Assembly (NCBI GenBank): GCA_902773475.1
Contig: CACYEO010000162.1
Location: 1-19,584 of the forward strand
DNA length: 19,584 bases
Origin: an uncultured bacterium
GTDB taxonomy: Bacteria > Verrucomicrobiota > Kiritimatiellia > RFP12 > UBA1067
Direction of reading: 5' to 3'
Shown here in pieces: positions 1 to 7,623 of the stretch. The notes below the pieces were generated by a model. The model was not told the origin of the DNA. It saw only the letters and a list, made by a program, of their open reading frames with translations, and searched no databases. The first letter of the stretch is position 1; each line of letters starts with the position of its first letter. A program made the translations under genes and the position numbers.

Positions 1-1
1 C

Positions 2-940
2 AAGGCGGACGAAGCGGCGCGTCCCGGCGGCTCCAAAATCGGAACGACCGGGCGCGGGATCGGTCCGGCGTATTCGGCGAAGGTGGGCCGCGAAGGACTG
101 CGCGCCGGAGACATGGCCCGCGCGGATCTTCCCGATCTCGTCCGCGCAGGGGTCGAATCGGCCAACCGCCGCCTGCGCGCGCTCGGCGCGGAGGAAATCG
201 ACGCCGAAAAGACGGTTGCGGAGTTCATGCCGGTGGCGGAGGAGCTGAAACCCTTCGTGGCCGACACGTTCACGCTTCTGCACGACCTTGCGGACGCCGG
301 CAAAGACATACTGCTCGAAGGCGCGCAGGCCACGATGCTCGACATCGACTTCGGCACGTATCCGTTCGTTACATCGTCCAACCCCACGGCAGGCGGCGCA
401 TGCACGGGCACCGGGCTTTCCCCGCGGCAGATAGACCGCGTGATCGGAGTCTTGAAACTCTACACGACGCGCGTGGGGGAGGGGCCGTTCCCGACGGAGC
501 TGAACGACGCCGACGGCGAAACGCTGCGCAGGCGCGGCGGAGAATTCGGCGCCACGACGGGACGCCCGCGCCGCTGCGGATGGTTCGACGCCGTCGTCGC
601 GCGCTATGCGCGCCGCGTGAACGGAATCGACTTCTGGGCGATGACGAAACTCGACGTCCTCGACGAATTCGACACGATCAAAATCTGCACCGGATACCGG
701 CGCGACGACGGATTCGTCTACGAATCCTTCCCGGCGGATCTTTCGGTGCTTTCGCGCTGCACGCCGGTCTACGAAGAAATGCCCGGATGGAAAACGCCGA
801 CTTCGGACATCACAAGCTACGATGCGCTTCCGCAGAACGCAAAGCGCTATGTGGAGCGCGTCCTGGAACTCGCAGGCGGGAAACTGGGCGTGCTTTCAGT
901 AGGCCCGGCGCGCGAAACCACGCTGCGCATAGGCGTCTGA
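2..940 (+). CDS. purA: Adenylosuccinate synthetase, 3' part (start lies upstream of the window)
   Basis: PurA joins IMP and aspartate using GTP to form adenylosuccinate, the first committed step to AMP in the cytoplasm. The reading frame is open from base 2, so the GTG at 83 is internal and not the start. The first visible residues contain GTTGRGIGPAY, the conserved PurA segment that binds IMP. Further on are LLEGAQATMLDIDFGTYP and VTSSNPTAGG, then a C-terminal MTKLDVLD stretch (guanine recognition) and a final VGPARETT, all in the order expected for the family. About 312 residues are present of the usual ~430, so roughly the first quarter is missing. The stop at 938-940 lies 19 bp before uppS, which suggests co-transcription. 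Identification is firm; only the true start is unknown. Confidence 0.96.
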   Translation, partial: KADEAARPGGSKIGTTGRGIGPAYSAKVGREGLRAGDMARADLPDLVRAGVESANRRLRALGAEEIDAEKTVAEFMPVAEELKPFVADTFTLLHDLADAGKDILLEGAQATMLDIDFGTYPFVTSSNPTAGGACTGTGLSPRQIDRVIGVLKLYTTRVGEGPFPTELNDADGETLRRRGGEFGATTGRPRRCGWFDAVVARYARRVNGIDFWAMTKLDVLDEFDTIKICTGYRRDDGFVYESFPADLSVLSRCTPVYEEMPGWKTPTSDITSYDALPQNAKRYVERVLELAGGKLGVLSVGPARETTLRIGV

Positions 941-959
941 CACGCGGAAGCGGACTGCA

Positions 960-1691
960 ATGCCTGTTCCTTCGCACATAGCGATGATAATGGACGGCAA
1001 CGGCCGCTGGGCGAAAGCGCGCGGCAAGCCGCGCCTTGCCGGGCACCGCGCCGGAGTGGACACGGTCGAACGCGTTCTGGGCTATTGCTCCGACGCCGGA
1101 GTGAAATACCTTACGCTGTACGCGTTCTCCACCGAAAACTGGAAACGCCCGGCGGCTGAGGTTTCCGGTCTGATGAAACTGTTTTCGCTGTACCTGAAGC
1201 GGAAACTGTCGCTCTTCAAAAAGAAAAAAGTCCGCTTGCGCGTGATAGGCCGCAGATCAGATCTGGCGGCGCCGCTGCAGAAAGAAATAGAACGCGTCGA
1301 GCGCGAGACCGCGCATTTCGACAGGCAGCTGATTCTGGCGGTGTCGTACGGGGGCCGCGCCGAAATCGCTGACGCCGCGCGCCGCATTGCGGAAGAAGCA
1401 CGCGCCGGAACGCTCGACCCGGCGGATGTGGACGAAAAGTTTTTCGCAGGAAGGCTCTACGCGCCCGACGTGCCGGATCCGGAACTCATCGTGCGCACGT
1501 CCGGCGAAATGCGCGTGTCCAATTTCCTTCTGTGGGAATGCGCGTATTCCGAATTCTACATAACACCCGTGCTGTGGCCGGATTTCGACCGCGCGGAATT
1601 CGACCGCGCGCTCGCCGCCTACGCAATGCGCGAAAGACGCCTCGGCGGGGTGGAGGCCGTGAAAGACGCGGAAGGGGCCGCCGCCAAATGA
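960..1691 (+). CDS. uppS: Isoprenyl transferase (undecaprenyl diphosphate synthase family)
   Basis: This 243-residue enzyme is a cis-prenyltransferase that adds isopentenyl diphosphate to farnesyl diphosphate, giving the C55 carrier lipid used for peptidoglycan and surface glycans. It shows the HIAMIMDGNGRWAK signature (residues 6-19), with the likely catalytic Asp at 12, then YAFSTENWKRP, and later IVRTSGEMRVSNFLLWE (the diphosphate-binding RTSGE at 179-183) and a terminal WPDF. Length is normal for the family. The ATG at 960 puts the HIA motif at residue 6, as usual. Its last codon overlaps the cdsA start (ATGA at 1688-1691), so the two are translationally coupled, the common uppS-cdsA pairing in bacteria. 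Confidence 0.96.
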   Translation: MPVPSHIAMIMDGNGRWAKARGKPRLAGHRAGVDTVERVLGYCSDAGVKYLTLYAFSTENWKRPAAEVSGLMKLFSLYLKRKLSLFKKKKVRLRVIGRRSDLAAPLQKEIERVERETAHFDRQLILAVSYGGRAEIADAARRIAEEARAGTLDPADVDEKFFAGRLYAPDVPDPELIVRTSGEMRVSNFLLWECAYSEFYITPVLWPDFDRAEFDRALAAYAMRERRLGGVEAVKDAEGAAAK

Positions 1692-2626
1692 AAACGGACT
1701 GCGGACAGGACAACGTTCCGGCCTCGCTCAGGAAAGGCCCGGCCGCCGTGGCCAAACGCACCGTATCGGCGCTGACAACTGCGGCCGTCGTCACAGCGCT
1801 GTTCTTTTACGCGCCGGTCGCATGGTTCACTCCGGTTCTCGCGCTGCTTGCGACGCTGTGCCAGACGGAATTCTGCGCGATGGCGCGCAACCGCGTTCCG
1901 CGCGTATCCGTCGCCCGCGGCGGTGCGGGCGCGCTGCTATCGTTCGCCTTCGCCGCATATTTCACCGGATGGATGGATATGAAGCCGGAAACCGCGGTCC
2001 TGGCCGGGCCTGCGGCCGCGGCGGCATTCATCGTCGCGACGGCCTCGTTCAAAGGCAAAGCATCGGCGCTCGCCGCGCTCGCGGAATGCGCAGGCATCCT
2101 CTACATCTGCGTTCCTGTCGGCTTTTTCATGCTTCTCGCCACAGATGACGGCTGCATCTGCGCCGGGCCGCGCTACGGGGCCTATCTGCTTTTCTTCGTC
2201 ATTGCCACGGTCAAGGCGTCCGACATGGGCGGCTACGCGTTCGGAAAGGCGTTCGGAAAGCACAAACTGTGCCCGTCGGTTTCCCCGAACAAATCCTGGG
2301 AGGGGCTTTTCGGGGGAATGTTCGCATCGGCGCTCGTCGCCTGCATTTTCTGCGCGTGCGCCGGAAACTTCAAACAGCCGGAAGGCTCCTGCCATCCGCT
2401 CTTCTGGGACTGGCTGACATATCCGCGCGCTCTTATGACAGGCGTGGCGGCATGTCTTTTAGGGACGGCGGGCGACCTGTTCGAATCAAAGATAAAACGC
2501 ATCTGCGGCGTGAAAGACTCGTCGGTTTTCCTCCCCGCCGGGATGGGCGGGTTTCTCGACATGTTCGATTCCATAATGTTCGCGCCGGCCGCTTTCTGGT
2601 TTTTCCGCGCCTTCACGGGGTTCTGA
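1688..2626 (+). CDS. cdsA: Phosphatidate cytidylyltransferase (CDP-diglyceride synthase)
   Basis: CdsA converts phosphatidic acid and CTP to CDP-diacylglycerol, the precursor of the main phospholipids, in the inner membrane. The 312-residue product has several hydrophobic helices (about 27-57, 80-93, 103-119, 135-151, 165-177, 208-224, 248-262). The C-terminal half carries DMGGYAFGKAFGKHK, SPNKSWEGLFGG and the family signature region SKIKRICGVKDSS followed by LPAGMGGFLDMFDS (267-295). The signature departs from the textbook form: HGG is MGG and the DR pair is DM. The metal-binding Asp residues are still present. I recall similar variants from planctomycete and verrucomicrobial relatives. An upstream in-frame ATG at 1532 lies inside uppS and is rejected; ATG 1688 overlaps the uppS stop. 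Confidence 0.93.
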   Translation: MKTDCGQDNVPASLRKGPAAVAKRTVSALTTAAVVTALFFYAPVAWFTPVLALLATLCQTEFCAMARNRVPRVSVARGGAGALLSFAFAAYFTGWMDMKPETAVLAGPAAAAAFIVATASFKGKASALAALAECAGILYICVPVGFFMLLATDDGCICAGPRYGAYLLFFVIATVKASDMGGYAFGKAFGKHKLCPSVSPNKSWEGLFGGMFASALVACIFCACAGNFKQPEGSCHPLFWDWLTYPRALMTGVAACLLGTAGDLFESKIKRICGVKDSSVFLPAGMGGFLDMFDSIMFAPAAFWFFRAFTGF

Positions 2627-2634
2627 TTTCCGCA

Positions 2635-4596
2635 ATGCTCGACTTCAGGGACATATCCGTGCATTACGGCGTGCAGGACGTGCTTTCAAACGTCACGTTC
2701 CGCGTAAACAAACTCGAGCGCATCGGCGTGACGGGGCCGAACGGCTCCGGCAAATCCACGCTTTTCAAGATAATCCTGGGCGAGCTTTCGCCCGATCACG
2801 GCGAACTCGTCATCGAGGAGAAACCGCGCATCGGCTCGACGCGGCAGAATCCGCAGCCGGCGTCGCCGGACGAAACGCTTTTAGAGTACGCGGTGCGCGG
2901 AGTCGCCGGATTCAGGGAGCTTGAAGCCGAACTGCATTCCCTCGAAGCCCGGCTCGAGACGGCGGCTGGGGAGGATGAGAAAAAAAGAATCCTCTCGCGC
3001 CTCGGAGAGGTCGAATCGCAATTCGACCACCTGGGCGGCTACGATCTCGAAACGCGCGTGAAGGTTTCGCTCGGCGGTCTCGGTTTCGAGCCGGAGCAGT
3101 TCTCGCAGCCGTTCGCCGCGCTGTCCGGCGGATGGCGGATGCGCGCGGAACTTTCGCGCGTCCTCGCGTCCAAGCCCGATCTGCTGCTGCTCGACGAACC
3201 GTCGAACTATCTGGATCTTCCGGCCGTGGACTGGCTGCAGCGTTTCCTCAAACTCTACGACGGCACGCTGATGCTGATTTCGCACGACCGCTATCTGCTG
3301 CGCACTCTGACAAACCGCATAGTGGAAGTAGATTGCGGAACGGCCACGCGCTACGAAGGCGGTCTCGACTGGTATCTCCAGGAACGCGAAACGCGCTTCA
3401 GGCACCTTCTGGCGGCCAAGGAAAACCAGGACCGCCGGCGCGAACAGCTCCAGCGCTTCGTAGACCGCTTCCGGGCGCAGGCCACGAAAGCGGCGCAGGC
3501 GCAGTCGCGCCAGAAGCTCATCGACAAGATCGACGAAGAAAGGATAGTGCTTCCGAAACGCGCCACGAACTCCGGCAGAATCAGACTGCCCGAACCTCCG
3601 CCGTGCGGGGTTGAGGCGGTGCGTTTCGAAAACGTGTCGTTTTCGTACGACGGCTCGCGCGACGTCCTGCACGACATCTCCTTCAGCGTTGCGCGCGGAA
3701 GCAAGATCGCGATAATCGGCTACAACGGACTCGGCAAGACAACGATCATGCGCCTTGCGGCCGGAACGCGCAAGCCGACTGCCGGACGCGTCGTCCCCGG
3801 ACACAACATGGTCCCCGGCTATCTTTCGCAGGAATTCGCCGAAACGATCCCCGGCGATCTTTCCGTGTACCGCAACGCGAAAAACGCGAAACCCGACATC
3901 CAGGAAAAAATCCTCCGCAACCAGCTCGGGGCGTTCGGTTTTTCGGAAGAAGACATCGAAAAACCCGCAGGCGTGCTTTCCGGCGGCGAAAAGATACGCC
4001 TTGCATTCCTGCGCATATTCCTCGCCGCGCCGAATTTCCTCCTGCTCGACGAACCGACCACGCATCTCGACCTCGACGGACGCGCCCTGCTGCAGGACGC
4101 GCTGAAGAAGTACACCGGCACGGTGCTGCTCGTTTCGCACGACATCGAATTCGTGCGCGCGGTCGCGGACGGCATCATAGAGATAACGCACGAAGGCGTG
4201 CGGTCCTTCCCGGGCGGCTACGACTACTACAAGGAAAAGACCGGCGGCGCGCCGGCCGCGCAACCCGCCGCCGCGCCGGACCGGCCGGAGTCCGCATCCG
4301 TCCAGCACGTTTCGCAGAAGGACATCCGCCGCGCCCGCGCGGCGGAGCGCGCCAAATACGCGCCGAGGATGAAAGAATTGAAAAAAGCCGTCGAAACGGC
4401 GGAAAAGAAAATCGACGAGCTCCAGACCTCGCTCGACGAAGCGTCGGCGGAGCTGTTCAATCCTTCGCCTTCGACGGATTTCGCGGAACTCAACCGCAAA
4501 GTCCGCACCTTGCAGTTCGAAATAGACCGCTACACGCAGGACTGGGAAAAGGCGGCGGAAGAACTTGAAAAACTCCAATCGGCGCAAAACTGCTGA
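2635..4596 (+). CDS. ABC-F family ATPase (ribosome-associated, YheS/Uup-like)
   Basis: This 653-residue protein has two ABC ATPase domains and no membrane segments, which defines the ABC-F family. These proteins act at the ribosomal E site and influence the P-site tRNA. Domain 1 has Walker A GPNGSGKS (34-41), signature LSGGW (163) and Walker B LLLLDEPSN (D187, E188). Domain 2 has GYNGLGKT (362-369), LSGGE (448-452) and LLLDEPTTHLD (D472, E473). Between them lies a basic, Gln/Arg/Lys-rich linker near 245-300, including RFRAQATKAAQAQSR, the interdomain arm typical of YheS-type members. A charged C-terminal coiled coil fills about 560-653, as in Uup and YheS. The ATG at 2635 comes 8 bp after the cdsA stop; a longer in-frame opening within cdsA is rejected. 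No antibiotic-resistance role can be inferred. Confidence 0.92.
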   Translation: MLDFRDISVHYGVQDVLSNVTFRVNKLERIGVTGPNGSGKSTLFKIILGELSPDHGELVIEEKPRIGSTRQNPQPASPDETLLEYAVRGVAGFRELEAELHSLEARLETAAGEDEKKRILSRLGEVESQFDHLGGYDLETRVKVSLGGLGFEPEQFSQPFAALSGGWRMRAELSRVLASKPDLLLLDEPSNYLDLPAVDWLQRFLKLYDGTLMLISHDRYLLRTLTNRIVEVDCGTATRYEGGLDWYLQERETRFRHLLAAKENQDRRREQLQRFVDRFRAQATKAAQAQSRQKLIDKIDEERIVLPKRATNSGRIRLPEPPPCGVEAVRFENVSFSYDGSRDVLHDISFSVARGSKIAIIGYNGLGKTTIMRLAAGTRKPTAGRVVPGHNMVPGYLSQEFAETIPGDLSVYRNAKNAKPDIQEKILRNQLGAFGFSEEDIEKPAGVLSGGEKIRLAFLRIFLAAPNFLLLDEPTTHLDLDGRALLQDALKKYTGTVLLVSHDIEFVRAVADGIIEITHEGVRSFPGGYDYYKEKTGGAPAAQPAAAPDRPESASVQHVSQKDIRRARAAERAKYAPRMKELKKAVETAEKKIDELQTSLDEASAELFNPSPSTDFAELNRKVRTLQFEIDRYTQDWEKAAEELEKLQSAQNC

Positions 4597-4636
4597 GCGC
4601 ACGAAACTCCAAAGACTGGAAGAAGGAACGGCATAT

Positions 4637-5857
4637 ATGGACAAGACAGGGAAAAACGGCGGCAAGCGCCCCGAAACCGCGCTCATCTACTTCACGCAGT
4701 TCGGCAAATCCCCGGGCGGCAGCGAATATCTGCCGCTGTCGCTCGCCGCGCAGCTCCAGAAACGCGGCATCCGCGTGACGCTTGCGCTCAACTGGAAGTC
4801 CGACGTCGCCGCCGCCGCGGAGATTCTCGGCATACCTGTCGATGTTTCCGCACTGGAGACTGTATGCGTGAAACCTACGGGGAAACTCATGCGCAAGATA
4901 GACGCAGTGTTTCCCGTTTTCAGCACGCGGCGCCTGAAACGCCTGGCGAAATCCGCCGACATCCGCATATCGACGCTGAATCTGGTGGACTTCGGACGGC
5001 CCGCGCACCATTTCATATATCTGCTGACCGGATTCGGCGAACTTCACAAACGGCTTGTCGATCCGGGCCGGCGCGCCGCGCGCCCGTCGATCGCGCACCG
5101 GCTGTTTTCGTTCTTCGCCGCGGCATTCATCCGTCCTCTCGCGAGAGTCCGGTCGAGCGCGAAAATCCTCGCCGACAGGCGCGAAACGGTCTATCCCAAT
5201 TCGAGATTCGCCGAAAAGGCGATGTGGACGTATTTCGGCGCGTTCAACTCGCGGATGTTCTATCCGCCGACGATTTTCGAACCTTGCGCGGAAAAGACGC
5301 AGCGCGATCCGCTGTGCGTGGCGTACATCGGACAGATATTTCCGTCCAAGCGCGTGCGCGAAGTCATAAGAATCGTGGACGCGGCGCGCAGGCTCGGCGG
5401 AATCGATTTCAAACTGCGCATCGCAGGGACGCTCGGGAACAACCGCTACGCGGAATCCGTAAAACGCATGGCCGCGTCGCGTCCGTGGGTGACGCTCGAA
5501 GGCGGCGTATACGGAAGCGGGAAGGCGGCTTTCCTCGCCTCCGCCACGTACGCGGTCCATACGCGGCGCGACGAAGAATTCGGCATTTCGGTCACGGAAT
5601 ACCTTAAGGCCGGGCTGATTCCGGTCGTTCCGGACTGCGGCGGATCGCAGGAAATCGCCGGCGCGTCGGAACTTGAATACAGGACCGGAACGCAGGCGGC
5701 GGAGATTCTCGTTTCGCTCGCGAAAGACGCGGATCTGCGCGAAAACGTCCTCCGCCACTGCGCGCGCCGCGCAAAGGAATTCACGCGCGAGGCGTATCTC
5801 GGGCGCGAATCGGAACTCGTGGACAGAATAGTGCGCGAAGCGGGGGAGGGGAAATGA
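4637..5857 (+). CDS. Glycosyltransferase, GT-B fold, family 4-like
   Basis: A 406-residue cytoplasmic glycosyltransferase with no membrane segments. The N-terminal half begins with a short strand followed by SPGGSEYLPLSLAAQLQKRG, the acceptor-side opening common in GT4 enzymes. The C-terminal half has YIGQIFPSKRVREVI, then the donor-binding EX7E motif in DEEFGISVTEYLKAG (Glu313 and Glu321), followed by PVVPDCGGSQEIAG. It would move a sugar from a nucleotide donor, but donor and acceptor cannot be read from sequence. The start is ATG 4637 with an AGAAGGA ribosome site at 4621-4627; an in-frame TTG at 4565 lies inside the ABC-F gene and is rejected. Its stop overlaps the next glycosyltransferase (ATGA, 5854-5857), so the two probably work on the same surface glycan. 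Confidence 0.9.
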   Translation: MDKTGKNGGKRPETALIYFTQFGKSPGGSEYLPLSLAAQLQKRGIRVTLALNWKSDVAAAAEILGIPVDVSALETVCVKPTGKLMRKIDAVFPVFSTRRLKRLAKSADIRISTLNLVDFGRPAHHFIYLLTGFGELHKRLVDPGRRAARPSIAHRLFSFFAAAFIRPLARVRSSAKILADRRETVYPNSRFAEKAMWTYFGAFNSRMFYPPTIFEPCAEKTQRDPLCVAYIGQIFPSKRVREVIRIVDAARRLGGIDFKLRIAGTLGNNRYAESVKRMAASRPWVTLEGGVYGSGKAAFLASATYAVHTRRDEEFGISVTEYLKAGLIPVVPDCGGSQEIAGASELEYRTGTQAAEILVSLAKDADLRENVLRHCARRAKEFTREAYLGRESELVDRIVREAGEGK

Positions 5858-6993
5858 CAGGCACTGCTGCTGGATCGCGGGAAGCCGCCGGCGGAACGCC
5901 TTTCTTTACGCTGGTCGTTCCGTGCTGCGACGTTTCGGCGTTCGTCCGCGAATGCTTCGATTCTGTTCTCGCGCAGAAGTTCACCGATTGGGAAATTGTC
6001 GCGGGCGTGGAAGAGTCGAAAGACGACACGCTTGAAATAGTGCGCGGCTATGCGGCCAAAGATCCGCGGATACGCTTTTTCACGGCAGGGCGCAGCGGTT
6101 CCTGCTCCGCGTCGCGCAACACCGGCACGTCGCTCGCGCGCGGCGAATACATCATATTCCTCGACGGCGACGACGTAATCGCGCCGGATTCGCTTGCCAG
6201 AATCGCCGACGGCATAAAAAAACATCCCGGCGCGGATCTGTACCCCTGCGCGATAAACGTGGCGGACGAAAACCTTCGCTTCACCGGCGAATTGCGCGAC
6301 AACTACCCGCCGGACGCGCCGGAGGCCATGACCGGATCGCAGGCGACGCTTCTGGCCGCCACGCTGTCGGACTATCCCTGCCCGATGCTTCAAATGACGG
6401 TTTTCAGCCGCCGCTTCCTTGTGGAAAACAAGCTTGAATGCATATACGGACTCAGAAACCAGGACAGCGAATTTTCCCCTCGCGCGCTTTATCTGGCCAG
6501 GCGCGTCACGCCGCTCCACGAACCGTTCTACATCTACCGCATAAGAAAAGGCTCGGTGCAGACCGTCTCGAAAGAGCCGGGACGCTTCCTGAAGGATTTC
6601 GCCGTCATAATGCGCTCGCTCTTCGCCTTCCACGCGAAAGTTTCGCGTGAAGAAGATTTCGACCGCCGCGTCACGGCGTGCTGGGCGCGCGAATGGCTTT
6701 CCATGCTGTTCGGATTCTGGTTCTTCCCGACGAGCGTGAAAAACATCCCGCGCAAAAAACGCGTGGAAATGCTCCAAAGGGTTTTTGAAAACGGATACGC
6801 GGATTTCAACGCGCTTCTGCGCGTTTCATCGCGCGTAAAGCGCACAGCGGGCTGGTTCGTCCGGCTCGCCGCGAAGCATCCGCGGCTCGCTTTCGCGACG
6901 GATTTCTTCTTCCGCCGCCTGTACTACCCCCTCGTCGCCCTGCGCGACAAGCGTTCTGCGCATTCCGGTATTGCGCGCGGCGGGATCAAGTGA
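5854..6993 (+). CDS. Glycosyltransferase, GT-A fold, family 2
   Basis: A 379-residue GT2-type enzyme. After about 16 variable residues it shows TLVVPCCDVSAFVRECFDSVL (the nucleotide-binding start of the fold), SASRNTG, and the metal-binding DXD-type motif IIFLDGDD (Asp104 to Asp107). The later part contains FYIYRIRKGSVQTVS, reminiscent of the end of the catalytic domain, then a basic C-terminal region with Arg/Lys-rich helices (about 285-379) that may touch the membrane surface. Substrate is unknown; lipopolysaccharide or another surface polysaccharide is likely from the paired GT4 gene and the nearby carrier-lipid genes. The start ATG overlaps the upstream stop and is preceded by a GGAGGGG ribosome site. 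Its stop codon doubles as part of the promoter of the next gene. Confidence 0.9.
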   Translation: MTGTAAGSREAAGGTPFFTLVVPCCDVSAFVRECFDSVLAQKFTDWEIVAGVEESKDDTLEIVRGYAAKDPRIRFFTAGRSGSCSASRNTGTSLARGEYIIFLDGDDVIAPDSLARIADGIKKHPGADLYPCAINVADENLRFTGELRDNYPPDAPEAMTGSQATLLAATLSDYPCPMLQMTVFSRRFLVENKLECIYGLRNQDSEFSPRALYLARRVTPLHEPFYIYRIRKGSVQTVSKEPGRFLKDFAVIMRSLFAFHAKVSREEDFDRRVTACWAREWLSMLFGFWFFPTSVKNIPRKKRVEMLQRVFENGYADFNALLRVSSRVKRTAGWFVRLAAKHPRLAFATDFFFRRLYYPLVALRDKRSAHSGIARGGIK

Positions 6994-6999
6994 TAAACT
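6971..6999 (+). promoter_or_regulatory. Putative sigma-70-type promoter of the small lipoprotein gene
   Basis: A TTGCGC box (6971-6976), a 17-bp spacer and TAAACT (6994-6999) are preceded by TG at 6991-6992, giving an extended -10 of TGATAAACT. The TGA stop codon of the upstream glycosyltransferase forms the start of this extended -10. Transcription would start near 7006 and give a leader of about 37 bases. Assigned by eye only. Confidence 0.5.
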
Positions 7000-7042
7000 G
7001 AGTTGCGTCCAAAGGACAAAAGAAAACAGAAAGGAATAAAAA

Positions 7043-7501
7043 ATGAAGAAAATGTTGTTGGCGGTCGCCGGTCTGGCGGTTGCGTTCGCTGTCGCGGGCT
7101 GCGGCAGCTCCCCCGAGAGCGTTGCGGAGAAGTTCGCAAAGGCTGTCATCGAGAAAAACTCCGGCAAGGCTGCAAAATATCACGCAGTCTCGCTTGTAGC
7201 CAAAAAAGCTACCATGAAAGCAATCAAGGAAGAACTTGATGAACTCGGCAAGAAGATAAACGACGAGAAACTTGACGTGGTCGCAATTGACGAAACGATA
7301 CAGATTCCTGCCAAGGATTCCGGATATCAAATCAACAACGGACACAAAATTACCGGGGAAAGGGCCTCGGTTACCGTCCAGTTCAAGAAGGACTCCGACC
7401 TCAAGTCTCAGGGCATGGAACTCCGCCTCGAAAAAGTCGACGGCAACTGGCTGGTCACCAAGTACGAACTTACCGACAATCTCGACACTTCCGACAAGTA
7501 A
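7043..7501 (+). CDS. Small secreted lipoprotein, DUF4878-like
   Basis: A 152-residue protein with a lipoprotein signal: two lysines, a hydrophobic stretch and lipobox VAGC with Cys20, so it is exported, lipidated and anchored to a membrane. The mature part starts with SSPESVAEKFAKAVIEKN, the pattern of DUF4878-type lipoproteins (an NTF2-like fold), then a lysine-rich middle and a C-terminal half with alternating strand-like segments ending in a WLVTKYEL stretch. No catalytic residues are apparent and the function is unknown. It has its own promoter, an AAAGGA ribosome site 7 bases before the ATG, and a strong terminator right after, so it is probably a single-gene unit. It is clearly richer in A+T than its neighbours, with much AAG for Lys, which may reflect high expression or different ancestry. 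Confidence 0.87.
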   Translation: MKKMLLAVAGLAVAFAVAGCGSSPESVAEKFAKAVIEKNSGKAAKYHAVSLVAKKATMKAIKEELDELGKKINDEKLDVVAIDETIQIPAKDSGYQINNGHKITGERASVTVQFKKDSDLKSQGMELRLEKVDGNWLVTKYELTDNLDTSDK

Positions 7502-7540
7502 TCGACTTGCCGCTATTCGCCGCAGCGATGCGGCATGAAG

Positions 7541-7574
7541 AAAAGGACGCTTCCGCAGGGAAGCGTCCTTTTTT
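7541..7574. terminator. Intrinsic terminator, probably bidirectional
   Basis: A perfect 10-bp stem (7545-7554 with 7559-7568) closes a GCAG loop and is followed by six T residues at 7569-7574. Four A residues precede the stem at 7541-7544, so the minus strand also reads as a stem plus a T run. It lies between the convergent lipoprotein and tex genes and can end both transcripts. Confidence 0.92.
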
Positions 7575-7623
7575 GTCTCCGGGAACTTCGCGGAGCGCCG
7601 CAGCCTGTCGCGGCGCGGCGGCG

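Noticed and set aside
1532..1687. Longer N-terminus for cdsA
   Set aside because: The extension lies inside uppS and reads as Arg-rich shadow; ATG 1688 is coupled to the uppS stop.
2881..4686. 601-residue minus-strand frame opposite the ABC-F gene
   Set aside because: Arg/Phe/Val-rich composition typical of antisense frames in GC-rich genes; the plus-strand frame has complete ABC-F motifs.
4490..6777. Two long minus-strand frames opposite the glycosyltransferase genes
   Set aside because: Antisense shadows with biased composition; the plus strand carries intact GT4 and GT2 motifs.
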